A stretch of 64,000 bases of DNA from Dichetophora obliterata (taxonomy: Eukaryota > Arthropoda > Insecta > Diptera > Sciomyzidae): the NCBI GenBank assembly GCA_963920525.1, contig OY986438.1, positions 137,139,022 to 137,203,021 of the forward strand. The letters run 5' to 3'. The notes under the pieces were generated by a model. It worked only from the letters and a program-made list of their open reading frames with translations. It was not told the DNA's origin and searched no databases. Positions 44,401 through 56,956 of this stretch are shown here, one piece after another. Both the position numbers and the translations under genes were made by a program. Position 1 is the first letter of the stretch. Each line of letters opens with the position of its first letter.

Positions 44401-46600
44401 TGTTTTCTATGGCTTTATAATGGCTTTGTAAACAAATTGAACGAGCAGACTGAATATAAAAAGCAACAACAACGAGCAGTAAACCCCGTATAAATGCCAG
44501 CAACTTAACAACAACAATTAAATGAATATGCATTAAATTTCAAGTTTTCTCTGGCTTGTCCAGTTAAATTGTCTGTCTGACCGAAGAGCCAGCAGCTAGC
44601 AAGAAAAACCAGTCACACATACATTCATGCACTTTCATTTATCCTTCAGTCAAGTGTCCATCAACTGGATGCTGCCACTGCTGCTCCTGCTGCTTGCTGC
44701 CTGTGCATCCTGTGCCAGCAAAGTTACTTCAAATGCAAAGTATTTCAAAGGAAATATACAAGTATTTCAAAGTAATTTCATTTAAATGTCGGCAAGGAAA
44801 ATGGCTGGAAAAAAGAGTAAGAAAATGCACATTTTCTCAAAATGCAATGATATGGAAAACTTTTAAAAAGCAACACTGTCAGTCAGTCAATGTTGCAGGA
44901 AGGAAAAAAAAGCCATAAAATGGTGCTTAAATTGCAAATTTTTACCTGTGAGTCTTCTTGTTGTGATGGACAGAACGAGAAATTATTTGAATTTAGGTAG
45001 GGAAAATTTGAAAGAAGCCACAAAAATTTACAAGTCTAATTGTACCAACAACTAACCCAAAGACAAACACAGCAACTATTTTTTCTTATCTCTAGTTGTG
45101 CCGCATAAACGCTGTGCTAGATAGAGGCAAGACTTGTTGTACCTTGTGGACAACCAGCAGGTGTTCTCGTGACCACAAACAATTCTAAACTTATTTTATT
45201 TTTTTCATTACCATTAAGCTCAAGGATTAGCACAACTAACTCAGCTTTTCTCAGCTATTCACGCTCCACAGACATCAAAGAGTGTTTAATTTCATGACTA
45301 TGAGCAGGAAATGAAATGATATACAAAAAACTGCCTCTTGCTGTGATCCAGAGCACATATGTATATACATACATACACTCACACACACACACATACACAC
45401 ACTTCAGCTATTCTCAGTATAGCATTCAATTCCAAAGGACTTAGCATAGCTTTCAATGGCTTGACGTCTACTTTTAGGCTGCTCGAACATGGTTTTTCAT
45501 TTTAAATCTTCTACTAATAATATTTTGCCAATTTCGTTTAGAAGTTCTGGTATTTCTGCTCCGTCCGGTTGGTTGGGTTTGTTGGTTGGATTTACTGTGT
45601 TGAGAGTTTGGTTTTATTCATAAGCTCACACCAAATCACACACACACACACACACTCACACCACAACATCAAATGTGGAGACAGCTCCTTTGTCATCTAT
45701 AGAGTTGCCATTCATTCGAAAACCAAGAAAAACAACACTAACAAAAGTGTTGTTTTCTATTTTCTCCATGCATACGTGCACGAACGAGTTGGTTTTCCGA
45801 ATTGTTTCTCCTTTTTCCGGCTACATGAAAATCTAATTGAGTTGGTTGCTTCGCTTTATTTTGTTGTTGATTTTTTCTTTTTTTTTCTCCAAAATCAAGT
45901 TGCCAACATCTGCTGTTGTTGTTTTTTTTTTTAATTTTAATGCTGTTGTGTTGTCTGCTCCTTGACTCTCATGCATTGCTTTGTTGCCTTGTTAGCCAAA
46001 AATATGGGTGTTTTCTTTTCTGACTTCAGCTTAGATCGCTGTTCAGCTTTTACCCAATTTCTCTGTGCGTGTGTGTGTGTCCATTTGTATGTTAATGTTC
46101 TTTGTCGTTGTTGTTGCCGTTATTGTTAACATTTTATTTCCATAAAAGTTTTAATGAAAATTGTGCTTAAACGGCAAAAGTTACAACAACGGTAGAAAAT
46201 TGTAACCAACATCGAAGTGAATAGCTTTAATTTTTGCAAAATTCACTGTTGTTGTTGTTGTTGTTGTTGTTGTTGATGTTTACAAATTTTATAAAGTTTC
46301 TTATGTATATGTTTTAATTGAGTAAATTTTGCCTATTTTAATAATTACCCAAAATAAATATTAACAATTTTGAAATGATTTACTTGTATGCTGGAGACCT
46401 GGGCAGTTGCCATTGGAAGAGTTTTTTGTTTCAGGCTTCCTTCGCTATTTTCAACAAAATCAGTAACGAAATAAAGACCATTTCCTAAAATTAATGAAAC
46501 AAATAATGTAATATTAAAAAAAAAAAAAACCTTAAGGTATCTAAGAGCGCAAAGAGAACGTAGTCTACTGAAGCTATGGGTGTAATAATTGGGCAACCCC
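41477..46600. other. Non-coding region with microsatellites
   Basis: No recognisable gene. Contains a CA run (about 45376-45402), a CA run near 45640, a TTG run (46247-46275) and a fragment related to the hammerhead unit (42760-42975). Short frames at 41471, 44694 and 45569 have no domain. Probably host non-coding DNA. Confidence 0.5.
42760..42975 (+). repeat. Diverged end fragment of the 572 bp hammerhead unit
   Basis: Pieces 42760-42814 (ATTTAGAATTTGTATTTAAATC) and 42931-42975 (CAACATAATAAA, then GGTCAT and GGAAAAAACTTTAAT) match consecutive parts of the 572 bp unit, split by a ~116 bp A-rich insertion. It stops at ACTTTAAT, exactly where the plus-oriented end of the main array stops (29810), so this looks like a true element end. 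No hammerhead is retained. Confidence 0.65.
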
Positions 46601-46639
46601 TTTAACGATAGCTATCGAAAAATAGAAAATGGTGCACTA

Positions 46640-47990
46640 AGAATCGAAGAATTGGGGAAACAGGGAATTTTATGGGAAAATCTTCGAAGGTGACTTCTTT
46701 CTAAAAATTCTAAACAGGGTGCTGAAAAAGTTCAACTTCTCGAAGCGTAATAGAGTCGTTATACCCAACAGGCAACTATGGAGGAGTGATAGCTTCATAG
46801 TTGATCCTGGCTCACAGTTTTGGTATACTGATGGGTAAAAATTTACAGAATAGAGTAATAGTAGCGGGTATCTGCGGGAAATACGTCAACTATATTCCAA
46901 GCGGAGGTATATGCCATTGAGGAAATCAAAGGCAGCACATATCTACATACTTTCAGATGGTCAAGTGGCCTTAAAGGCCCTATAAGCCTACGAGCTTGAA
47001 TCAAAACTAGTTTGCAATTGCGTCGAACTCTACTAAATGCACTGGGACAAAGCAATAAAACAGAGTTGAGGAAACCAAAGCTCTCATCACGTAACTTTTA
47101 AAACGACTATCGTTTGAACGATGTTATCCGACGATATCGCTCTTAGTTTGCTTCATATAAGTCCATCGCTATCGTCTCGTCTATCGTTGTGTTTTCTACA
47201 GTTTGAAAGGCTCTGCAAGACATATATTCAGTGCCAAAAATGATATTTACTTTTGTGTAGAATTTGTTTTGGATTTGTTTGCTTCAAAAGTGAAAATTTA
47301 AGGTAAAATGTAAGAATATTTAATAAGTTATTTTGATGATAATGTTTTGAAAATATATTATTCGGCAGCGACACCTAAGTAAATGGAAATATTGCTACAC
47401 GTTATTGATGAACATCCGCAGCTGGGCCACAATTACGTCGCAAACATAGTGCAGGAACGACATTCCATCTATTTGTTAAGGACCACTTTAACAAACAAGC
47501 GCTCAAAACATTTTAAAATTATTTTTATTATTTCCAACCAGAAAAATAGCCAAACGATACCAAATTAGCTATCGCGCAAAGCAATCGTTTCGACGATACT
47601 ATTTGCCAGTTGTTTGCTAAACATGAAGCAAGCAAAACGATATCGTTTAGAGGATGCATAAAATTAAAGGTTACGTGATGTTAAAGTATCGTTGAAACGA
47701 TATCGTCAAACGATTCTCGTCATACGTGATGAGAGCCCAGGTCATGAAGGATTCGAGGGCAACGAAAGGGCGGATTGCATCTCCAAAAGAGGAGCATCTC
47801 GAACTTCTATTGGCAACCAACCATTCTGTGGTCTGTCTTAAGGATACATTCTTGTAAAGGTTAGGACCTGGGAAAACAAAAAATTTCAGTTCCAGTGGAA
47901 CGATACTAATGGCCAGAAGCAAGCTAACAAATTTTTAAGTTGCAGTAAAGCTAAAACCTTAAAGAACTAACAAGATATTTCACAGGTCAT
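46640..47990 (+). pseudogene. LINE RNase H domain remnant, split by element Y copy B
   Basis: Pieces in several frames: FWYTDG (46810), FQAEVYAIEEIKG (46895), ILSDGQVALKAL (46950), then after the insertion PGHEGFEGNERADCISKRG (47738). These are the RNase H motifs of I/R1/LOA-type LINE ORF2. Many stops. The YTDG to PGHxGxxGNExAD spacing is normal once about 47080-47736 is removed. Confidence 0.75.
47080..47736 (+). mobile_element. Small DNA element Y, copy B
   Basis: Inverse orientation of 30409-31068, with ends GCTCTCATCACGTAAC and TACGTGATGAGAGC. Similar length and the same AACGATATCGTT palindromes. Its conserved ORF is at 47383-47568 (MEILLHVIDEHPQLGHNYV). Inserted in a LINE RNase H domain. 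Outermost bases differ from copy A. Confidence 0.82.
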
Positions 47991-48059
47991 TGTTCACTCA
48001 GATGCCATCTTGCACTATTGCACTATGGTTCCAAATCGAAAAAAGTCGGCCAAAACCTC

Positions 48060-48502
48060 AAAGAGTTGTCTAATCTGCATAACAATGTGGACATGTAGGT
48101 TTTTGGGGTCGTTGATCATGTATCTGAAGTCACAAATTTTAAATTCAAAATGGCGGCTTAAAAATGGCGGCCATGACATGCCAACTTTTATAAAAACTAT
48201 ATTATGCATTTCAAGTTTGATGCCTTAAAATTTTTCTGGTCGCTGATCACGAATCTGAAGTCAAAAATTTTAAATTAAAAATGGATCGCTGATCATGAAT
48301 CTGAAGTCAAAAAGTCGAAAATCAAAATGGTGGCTTAAAAATGGCGGTCATGAACATGTTAACCTTTGTAATAACTATGATATGTATTTAAAATTTGGTG
48401 CCCCGAAAGTTTTCAGGTTCGCTGATCATGAATCTGAAGTAAAAAATTTGAAATTAAAAATGGTGGCTTCAAAATGGTGGCCAAAACTACTGTTACTTTT
48501 CT
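48060..48502. repeat. Minisatellite with AAATGGCGGCTTAAAAATGG core
   Basis: Three to four imperfect ~130-180 bp units, each with GCTGATCATGAATCTGAAGT, an AAAATGGNGGCTTAAAAATGG block and a TATATTATGCATTTCAA-type block. Continues after the LINE at 51743-51790. Confidence 0.7.
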
Positions 48503-48515
48503 AATAACTATATTA

Positions 48516-51500
48516 CTTACTTGGTTACTTAGTTGGTGCTACAACCGTATGTCGGTCTTGGCCTCATCTAAGAATTTGCACCAGCCATTTCTGTCTTTCG
48601 CTTGCTGGCGCCAGTTAGATATTTCAAGCTTCATCAGGTTGTCCTCTACTTGGTCTTTCCAACGAAGATGCGGTCGTCCTCTTCTGCGTTGACCGCCGCT
48701 GGGTACCGAATCAAATGTTTTCTTCACTGGAGCATCGTCTTTCATGCGCTGAACATGACCAAACCAGAGAAGCCGCTCTATTTTAATGCGCTTGACTATG
48801 TCGATGTCAGCGTACAGCTCATACAGTTCATCATTCCACCGTATTCGGTACTCGCCATTGACGCAGATTGGTCCGTAGATCTTACGAAGAATCTTTCTCT
48901 CGAATGCTCCTAAAGTCTTTTCATCTAAACTGCTCAGCGTCCAGGTTTGTAATGCGTAAAGTAAGACGGGCATGATGAGCGATTTATAGAGCATGATTTT
49001 CGTTCGTCGAGAGAGGGCTCTGCTTCTCAATTGCCTACTGAGCCCAAAGTAACACCTGTTGGCAAGAGTTATACTTCGTTTGATCTCAATGCTGATGTCG
49101 TTGGTTGAATTAATGCTGGATCCCAGATAAACGAAGTTCTTCACAACCTCGAAGGAGGTATTGTCAACGGTAACGTGGGTTCCAAGACGCTGGTACTGTT
49201 TGTTAGTTGACACCAAGTATTTCGTCTTTTCTGCATTCACTGCCAGACCCATTCGACTTGACTCTCTTTCTAATCTGGAAAATGCTGCACTGACTTCGCG
49301 CGTATTATGGCCAATGATATCGATGTCATCAGCATACGCAAGCAGCATAACACTCTTGTAGAATATTGTGCCACTACGTCTCAGATCAGCAGCTCGGATG
49401 ATCTTTTCCATCATTAGGTTGAAAAAGTCGCACGATAAGGAATCACCTTGTCTGAAACCTCGTTTGGTAATAAATGGTTTGGAGAGGTCCTTCCCGATTT
49501 TAACTGCGCTGCTGGTGTTGCTCAGTGTCATCCTGCAAAGTCGTATTAGTTTTGCAGGAATACCAAATTCAGACATGGTGGAGTACAGGTGCTTCTTTAT
49601 TGGGCTGTCGAAGGCGGCTTTGTGGTCGACAAAAAGATGGTTGGTGTCGACTTGTTTTTCTTGAGTCTTCTCCAAGATTTTTCGTAGCGTGAAAATCTGG
49701 TCGATAGTGGACTTTCCAGGTCTGAATCCACATTGATAAGGTCAAATCGGTTCGTTTACAATGTGCTTCAATCTTTCAAATAAAACGCTCGACAGGACCT
49801 TATATGCGATATTAAGAAGGCTTATCCCACGGTAATTGGCAAAGATAGTGGGATCGCCTTTCTTGTGGATTGGGCAGAGCACACTGAGATTCCAATCGTT
49901 CGGAATGCATTCTTCCGACCATATTCTGCATAGAAGCTCGTGAATGCATTTAAGTAGAGCTTCGCCTCCGTTCTTAAACAGCTCAACAGGTAAGCTATCA
50001 GCTCCCACGGCTTTTTATTTTTAAGCCGAGCTATATCTGTCAGAACTTCATCATAGTTGGGCAGCGGAACCTCGACGCTGTCATCCGCAATTGGGGTTTC
50101 CGGAATATCATCTCTATTGGCGGGATTGTTGTCAGCGTCGTCATTTAGAAGCTTAAAGAAGTGTTTCCTTCATAACATCAGTGTACTCTGGACATCTGTC
50201 ACTAGATTCCCGTTTTCATCCTTGCAGGAAGAGGCCCCGGTTTTAAAACTATCGGCAAGGCGTCTTATTTTTTCGAAAAATTTTCGGGCCTCATTCCTGT
50301 CACCATACATCTTAATCTTCTCCTGCTCGCGTTTTTCTGCCTCTCTTTTTTCCGCCTGAAAATATGTCTCTCTTTCCTCCTCTTTTCTTTGTATCGCTCC
50401 TTAGCAGCGCGCGTTACAAACGACTGCAGGGTGGCTTTGTAGGCGGCGTCTTTCTCTGCAGTGGTACGACCAGTACCACTGGTACGACCAGTGGTTTCGG
50501 CGAGGGCAGTGGTAGCCAATCACCTCTTCAGCAGCCGCACGCATGGAGTTGGAAATGTGTGTCCACTGCGCGCATATATCAACGATTTGAGGAGTGCTTT
50601 GAAGCAGGAGTGAGAGTCGAGTGGCGAAAGCATCGGCTGTCTGTTTCGATTGCAGCTTGTCGACGTCTAGCTGTCTCTGTGTAGGGTTGCGTGTATTCTT
50701 AGCTGCGCACAGACGTGTACGGATCTTGGCTGCAACAAGATAGTGATCTGAGCCAATGTTTGCACCATGGATCGTGCGTACATCCAATACACTGGAAGAG
50801 TGTGCCTTCCGTCGATCAAAACGTGATCAATTTGAATTTTGGTCTTTTTATCAGGGGACATCCAGGTGGCTTTATGAATATTGAGATGCTTGAATCTAGT
50901 GCTACTTACGATCATGTTTCGTGCTGCGGCGAAGTCAATCAGCCTCATTCCGTTATCGAAGGTGTTGTCGTGGAGGCTGAACTTTCCGACTGTTGGACCA
51001 AAAATATTTTCCTTGCCCACCTTAGCGTTGAAGTTACCAAGCACGATTTTTACGTCGTGACGGGGGCAGTGCTCGTAAGCGTTTTCAAGGCGCTCGTAGA
51101 AAATTTCCTTGATCTCATCGTCCTTGTCTTCTGTCGGAAAAATTTAACCTTGATGCGGATTATGGCAAGTCGTTGGTTCACAGGTGTGAATCGCAGGACG
51201 TGGGGCCGTAGTCTCTTGCCAACTACAAATCCGCACCCAAACTCGTACTTCTCCGCATGGCCGCTGTAGTAGATATCACAGGGTGCATGCCGAATACAGC
51301 CATGTCCCTTCCATCACATTTCTTGGATAGCAGTGATATCAGATTTGTATCTTTCCAAGACAGCAGTCAGTTGGATAGAGGCACCTTCCCAATTAAGGGT
51401 TCGGACATTCCAGGTGCATATCCGTAAAACATTATCAGTTTTTCGTTTGCGGAAGTCGTCATCAGATTTGGGGATCAGTTTTCTTCTTTTCTTAGTTATT

Positions 51501-51742
51501 TGCATTGAAATGGGTTTTTACGGGTGGGCTTCAAGCCCGACGCACAACCTATTTAAAGGCTAGGGGGGCCCGCCACTCAGATTAGCCGCCAAACTAACGG
51601 TTGTCAGTTTTGACGTTGCCCAGGAAACACCACGTGGAGGTTTGCGTCAACTTGAGGCGATTTCACAAGGATTATGCTGGCCTCGCCAGGTTGAGACAGT
51701 CAGACATGTTAAAATGTAAAGGTTCGCCCCCCAGATTCCCCC
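48516..51742 (-). mobile_element. Non-LTR retrotransposon (LINE) with target duplications
   Basis: Flanked by AATAACTATATTA (48503-48515) and AATAATTATATTA (51743-51755), a 13 bp duplication with one change. The 3' end on the minus strand has a short TAAG/TAAC simple tail. The 5' UTR is G/C-rich (51540-51742). About 3.2 kb with one ORF covering endonuclease and RT. Clade not assigned; an RTE/CR1-like LINE is my best guess. Confidence 0.82.
48539..51505 (-). pseudogene. LINE ORF: AP endonuclease and reverse transcriptase, broken
   Basis: The N-terminal endonuclease starts RICTWNVRTLNWEGASIQ with SDITAIQEM, then VLGNFNAKVGKE, TWMSPDKKTKIQIDHVL and GSDHYLVAAKIR, the APE motifs. Reverse transcriptase: LPVELFKNGGEALL, CPIHKKGDP, NYRGISLLN, FVDHKAAFDS, KRGFRQGDSLSCDFFNL, LLAYADDIDIIG, and a C-terminal FGHVQRMKDDAPVKK with GRPHLRWKDQVE. 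Frames change several times (about 51310, 50670, 50300, 50010, 49740), so the ORF is dead. The 378-codon RT part (49675-48539) is intact. Confidence 0.88.
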
Positions 51743-51989
51743 AATAATTATATTATGCATTTCAATTTGATTTTTTTATTTTCAAATAAACACAAAGCGT
51801 ATTATGTTTACAAAAATTTAATGAAACAGCTTACATATATAAAATAAGAAATAACTTTAATAGCATTATCTAATTCTAAAAGATCCAAAAAAGAAATACA
51901 AAGGCCATTCATGTCCAAAGATCCATCTTCAGCACTTAATGTTTTAGAATCAGTATCTGCCGATGTATCTAAAATTGCTGTAAAGTTTG

Positions 51990-53812
51990 AGGTTGATGCT
52001 TCGACTGCTTCATTAGGTAACAAATCAATAATAATATAACCTCAGGTGGTAGTTTTAATCGTTTGCACTGTTCGATTCGTTTTTTTAAAGAAATGCTTGA
52101 TAAAACTGGATCTGAAGTATCTAAGGCTCTATGTAAAACATCGGCCAGGTTGTCTTTGCGGCTACTCCTTCTAGCATGGTGCAGCCTATCAGCCTTAAAA
52201 ATTTTTTTCTGGATTCAGATGCATCTTCTCCGAAACAGCCAACTGGAAGTACTAAATGCTCCATTATTTGTCTTAAATGAATTAGGACTTTATGAACAGT
52301 AGCTGTTATGGGAAGCCAAGGAAAGATTTCTATTATTATTTGAACCGTTTCAAAGTAATATTTTTCAAATTGATCTAGATGCAAAGGAAATTGACAGGAC
52401 AGGCATATAAGAATAATTTTCAAATGAAAAATTAAATCAACATTCACTCCCGTTACTTCAAAAAATAAGATATGGTTCTCAAATGCACGCCGTGCAGTAT
52501 TTCCATCGTTACTGCTGCCGAATCCACCTGCATTCGGTTTATCTACCCTCAAGCCAAGATTTTCCCAAAGAAGATTTTGTATGTTTTCCTTTTTCTTTGC
52601 CACTTTTTCTTTATCGGACAAGTTTCTGACTTGCCATTTATGTACGCCAATTTTAAAGCCTGCATGTAATACAAACTCAAAGAATCTTATCCAACAATGC
52701 AGTGGACTAATTCCAAATTTAAAATTTTTCTCTTTTGCCTTAAATTTTTCCGATTTAAAGTCCTTAAAGTTTTTGAAATCTTGAGGTTAAGTTCCACAAA
52801 TAAGACATGCTTGCGAAGATTTTGTATCAGTTAAAAAATTTAAAATTTTTCCATCAATCAAAGTTAAGAAAAGCTGGAATTTGATTTGAGTTATTTTGCC
52901 TTCAATAAATTCTAATATAAAAATGTCCATTCTATCCATTGCCTTCCTTATATCAGAATCTTCTTTTAAAATGGTTTCCTTAGTTTCCTTTATATATTCC
53001 AGCTTTAATGGTCTACAGAAGCTAACGAATTGCGGTGTTGCATTATTCCAAAGAATATTTCCTGTTGATGAAATCAAACGCAAGAGGATAACTGTGGTTT
53101 CAAGGAGAGATGAATCTGAGTTCATTGAGCTACCAGGCTCTGAAAATCGTTGGCTATAATTGGCTTGACCATCGAATCCGTAACTAAGAATTAGTGTTGG
53201 ACTTATTATATTTTCTTTACTAAAACCCATCACAGCTGACATAACTTCTTCCTGGAACTCGACAATTCTCTTTGCTGTATGCTTCAAAAGCATTTTAAGT
53301 GGTACTTTTGCAATTTTATCAGACACAATTACCCCTTTATCATTACAATTACTGTTTTTTAACGTTTAAAACTTTTTTATAAGGAGGATATATATCACAG
53401 TTTCTGGCCTTACTCTCAAGGTGCATGTTTAGGTACTGTTGCTTTATGAAGTTATTTTCTAAAATAAATGCTAAGGCCTCAGTATAGGAAAGTGGTATAA
53501 TTTTTTTTCTTCAGAATGCATCATCTTTTTTATTATTAAGGCTCTATGTGGACTTACAAAACTCGTCTTGAGAACTGCTGCCAAGTCAGAATTACCTTCT
53601 TTTCGAGCAGAGAAGCTTGCTGCCATAACTAATAAATCTGTTTCATTAGAAGACACGTTGGATAGTTCACATGCTGCCTCTCTCTTCGACCTGCCTTATT
53701 TTCACTAAATGAGAGAGAAGGACGCCTCCCTAAGCCTTTATTACCTTTGATTTCAGTTTCATTCTTTAGCCAGTCAGCATATTTCTTTTGAAATGCTAAC
53801 ACATTTCTTGTA
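51990..53812 (-). pseudogene. Transib transposase (RAG1-related), degenerate
   Basis: Collinear frames on the minus strand: N-terminal GRRPSLSFSE and SFSARKEGNSDLAAVLK (53750-53480); then LSYGFDGQANYSQRF (first catalytic Asp region), ILWNNATPQFVSFCRPLK, LTLIDGKILNFLTDTKSSQ and CLICGT (53326-52787); then SSNDGNTARRAFEN, WLPITATVHKVLIH and FGEDASESRKK (52621-52121). In Transib and RAG1 the last motif contains the catalytic Glu. Stops and frameshifts at about 53470, 53340, 52790, 52150. No CACWATG-type ends found. A mariner lies at its 5' side, and the frame beyond it (55356-55120) might be more N-terminal sequence, unproven. Confidence 0.75.
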
Positions 53813-55110
53813 CAGGGTTTCTAATGAATATTGCTACATTAAGAAACTCAAATAACTTTTTTTTCAGTGTATGGAATTCATTTTTATTTTATTCGTGTTA
53901 AAGCTCATACAATTTTATTAAATAAAGCTAAATTAGTTTTAGAAATAATGTAATTTAAATGCCCCCCGCCCCTCCTGCTCGTTGATGCATGTACGGCATC
54001 TTACCACAAAGCTGTTCATTACTGCTTGGAGAGTTGAGACAGGAATAGCCGCAATTGTTTCTCGAATGGATTGCTTTAGTTCATTCAAATTTGTTGGTTT
54101 TGCTTTGTAGACTTCCTGTTTGCATTAACCCCACAAGAAAAAGTCAGGTGCAGTAAGGTCAGGCGACCTGGGGGGCCAACGCAATGTGGAGTTTCTGGAT
54201 ATCAGCTTATTGGGAAATTTTCGTCACAGTTCTGTCATAACAGGCCGGGCTATGTGAGGAGTTGCACCATCGTGCTAAAACCACACAGAGCTTAAAGAAA
54301 TTCTCATTCGGCGTAATTCTGGATAAAAAACTCTCTCAGCATGCGCAAGTAACGGTCTTCAGTAACCGTAATGGTGTGACCATTTTCTTCGAAGAAGTAG
54401 GGCCCGACAATGTAGCGTGATGAAACTGCACTGTGACACGAAGTGGATGCAATTCCGTCTCATGGAGCATCTGTGGATTGGAAGCACTCCATATTCGACA
54501 ATTTTTTTTGTTTATGTTGCCGTTTAAATCGAAATAGGCCTCGTCAGACATGAAAAAACAGTTCAACATGTTTCCGTCCTCTTCCACCATTTGATGCATC
54601 TTCTGGCAAAATTCCAACCGAATCGGGAAGTCTTCTGCATTCAGCTTGTTGGATATTTGATGTTTATATGGGAATAAGTCCAAATCTTTGTGCATAATTG
54701 ACTGCAATGACTGTCTGCTTATACCCTTTTGGGCAGATAAGCTTCTTGACGAAACTCTTGGATTGTTTTGTATGGCAGCAGCTACAACAGCGATTGTTTC
54801 CTCCGTCCGAACTGAATTGTTTCGATAGTAAGGTCTTCTGTTAACTGTCCCATGCTCGGAAAAATTGTTAACTAGTCTCATTATGGTCCATCTGCTCGGA
54901 GGATTGCCGCCAAACGTGCGCCTATATACTCTTTGAACCAAAACTACGGACTCCAGTGCGTGATAGCGGCGGACAATCCAAATTCTTGTTTCGGTGTCCC
55001 TTATCCATTTTTGTTGAATCTAAAAATCAATCTGCAAAAAAAAAACAGATTCATTAAATACAAAAAGTTATTACAGTTTTTTTTGGAAGCGACTTTCATC
55101 AGCCACCCTG
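53813..55110 (-). mobile_element. Second mariner (DD41D) element
   Basis: Inverted ends CAGGGTTTCTAATGAA (53813) and, inverted, CAGGGTGGCTGATGAA (ending 55110), with TA at both sides (53811-53812, 55111-55112). 1.3 kb. Inserted next to or within the Transib 5' region. Confidence 0.85.
53960..54941 (-). pseudogene. mariner (DD41D) transposase, broken
   Basis: The intact first part (54941-54336) has the helix-turn-helix region (PPSRWTIMRLVNNFSEHGT; SLQSIMHKDLDLFPYKHQ) and the first Asp in CFFMSDEAYFDLNG. After a frameshift near 54400 the second Asp (HDGATPHIARP) and third Asp (WPPRSPDLTAPDFFLWG) follow, with 41 residues between them and one stop inside. Same DD41D class as 39421-40494 but clearly a different lineage. 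Confidence 0.85.
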
Positions 55111-55112
55111 TA

Positions 55113-56163
55113 CTTGTTATCAATCGCAAAGACAAGTTAAACGAAAAAGTTGTGTCGTTTTTAATCGAATAATATTTTTAAAAGTTTTTGATTCGTTTTT
55201 ATTTATATTTGTCAAAAGAAAGTTATAAACGTCTTTTTTCCTGACAGCTTTTGATGTTCTTGTGATTGCAAGCCATGCGTTGAACAAATCGGTATTTTTA
55301 AAACGGTAGACACCTACAAAAATAATGGAAACCTTAAAAATCGCAAAAAGTTGCAAAAAGGGTTAGTGCTACTACAATACGTTTAAAAAACTCTGTTCTT
55401 GTTAACTGTATCAAAATTAAGGTTATATTTTGATAGGTATGTTAATTTTAGCTTAAGAAACTTTGCAAACACAATTAATAGTTCTTTATTTTAGGCCATT
55501 TTGAAAAATAAAGTTTTCACTACTTACAAAAAGAAAAATTAATTAATTTTCACAAATACCACTTGTACATACTATGATAATTACTATCCATAATTTTTTT
55601 TTTCACTTTCAAACAGAAAATTGCAAAATTTGTATATTTAATTGCTTCCACTCTTTGTGCTCAGCATCAACTAACGGTGCAACGATAAAAACAACTTAAA
55701 CAAGTGTTTTTGTTATCTTTGGCATGATTACTTTATGATTAAACAAGAAAAAATTAAATGCTTACAACTTTAAAATTTGGGTTTTGGCCACAAAATCTGA
55801 CGATGGAACCAATGTGCTTTGGAGAGGCATTAGTGCCTTCGTAAAAAATGTATGACACCAAGCCAGAAACAGTGCTAAGATTTATAAAAAGCCTAAATCT
55901 TGAAAATTAATCAAGGGCATGCACAATAGATCCTATGGGTTGCCGTGCACATGGGCCTACCACAAATTAACAAAGAAAGCATTTTTCAATCTATTTTTAA
56001 AAAAACCATTTCCGATTGAATTTAAAAAAAAAACACTACAGCAATGAACATTTTTTCGGTTATCTTGAAAGCTAAAATTTAAAAGTTTATCTTATTTTAT
56101 TAATTTTTTTATCAATTTACTTTATGTTTATACCCCCACGTTAAAAAACGTAATACGGATATA
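55113..56163. other. Non-coding AT-rich region
   Basis: One minus-strand frame (55356-55120; KNTDLFNAWLAITRTS) of unknown origin, possibly the Transib N-terminus. Nothing else recognised. Confidence 0.4.
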
Positions 56164-56266
56164 CTATGAGCGTCAAAAAGTGAGTCAACACCTTGAAATT
56201 TTTTTTCTCTTTAGATTACGAGATCAATTCTAATTGCTCGAACTCAAAGGCTTATTCCATATTAAA

Positions 56267-56956
56267 GGCCTGTTTCCAGCTCTCAAGTAAAGCTTATTTT
56301 CATACATAAATCTGAAAAGTAATCGAAAAGTAATTTTTCCTTGTCAAAATTACTTGAAAGAGAATCCAGCTCGTAAGAAAAATTTTCTGTTCTTACTACT
56401 TTTTTTTCATTGAAAAGTGACAACGGTAACACTGTGAATGTCAAGAAATATATGCAAGTTATATTATTACTTCAAGTAAAATTTTGGCAACCAACATTCA
56501 AAGGTAAATAATTTTATTGATATCATTGATTAATTGATTTAAAATTAATAAAAGAATATTTTAGACATGCACATGAACATTTCTACGGAGGAAGAAGAAG
56601 AGGCAGTCAATTTTGAGGGGCAGATGTCTTCCGAGAAGCGGTCGAAAGCTGTCCGGAAGAAGCGGTCTGCCAACATGTAAACAAAATGTAATAAAATGTA
56701 AACAAACGCTTTTCTCTATTACTTACCTTTGCAATTCAGCCATTACTCATTTAATGAATTATTTCAATATTTATTGCAACAAATTTATTTCAATGTTTGA
56801 TGAAAACAAATCAGCCTAAATTTTCAATACAAAGTGATACAATGCTGGAACTGTCAAAACTCTCGCCGTCAAAATTACTTGTCTACTACTTTTTTACACT
56901 CAAGAAACTTAAGTAACTTTTTTCTTGAGTAATTACTTGAGAGCTGGATAGAGACC
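56267..56956. mobile_element. TTAA-flanked small element nested in the Tc1 left end
   Basis: Inverted ends share CCAGCTCTCAAGTAA exactly (left 56274 onward, right ending about 56948), with TTAA at 56262-56265 and 56957-56960. An exon-like frame near 56574-56680 reads MHMNISTEEEEEAVNFEGQM and KAVRKKRSANM, then stops. Family unknown; TTAA points to piggyBac or Kolobok groups. Confidence 0.7.

Noticed and set aside
49161..51269. Plus-strand frames of 66-184 codons opposite the LINE
   Set aside because: Antisense to endonuclease/RT with no recognisable domain.
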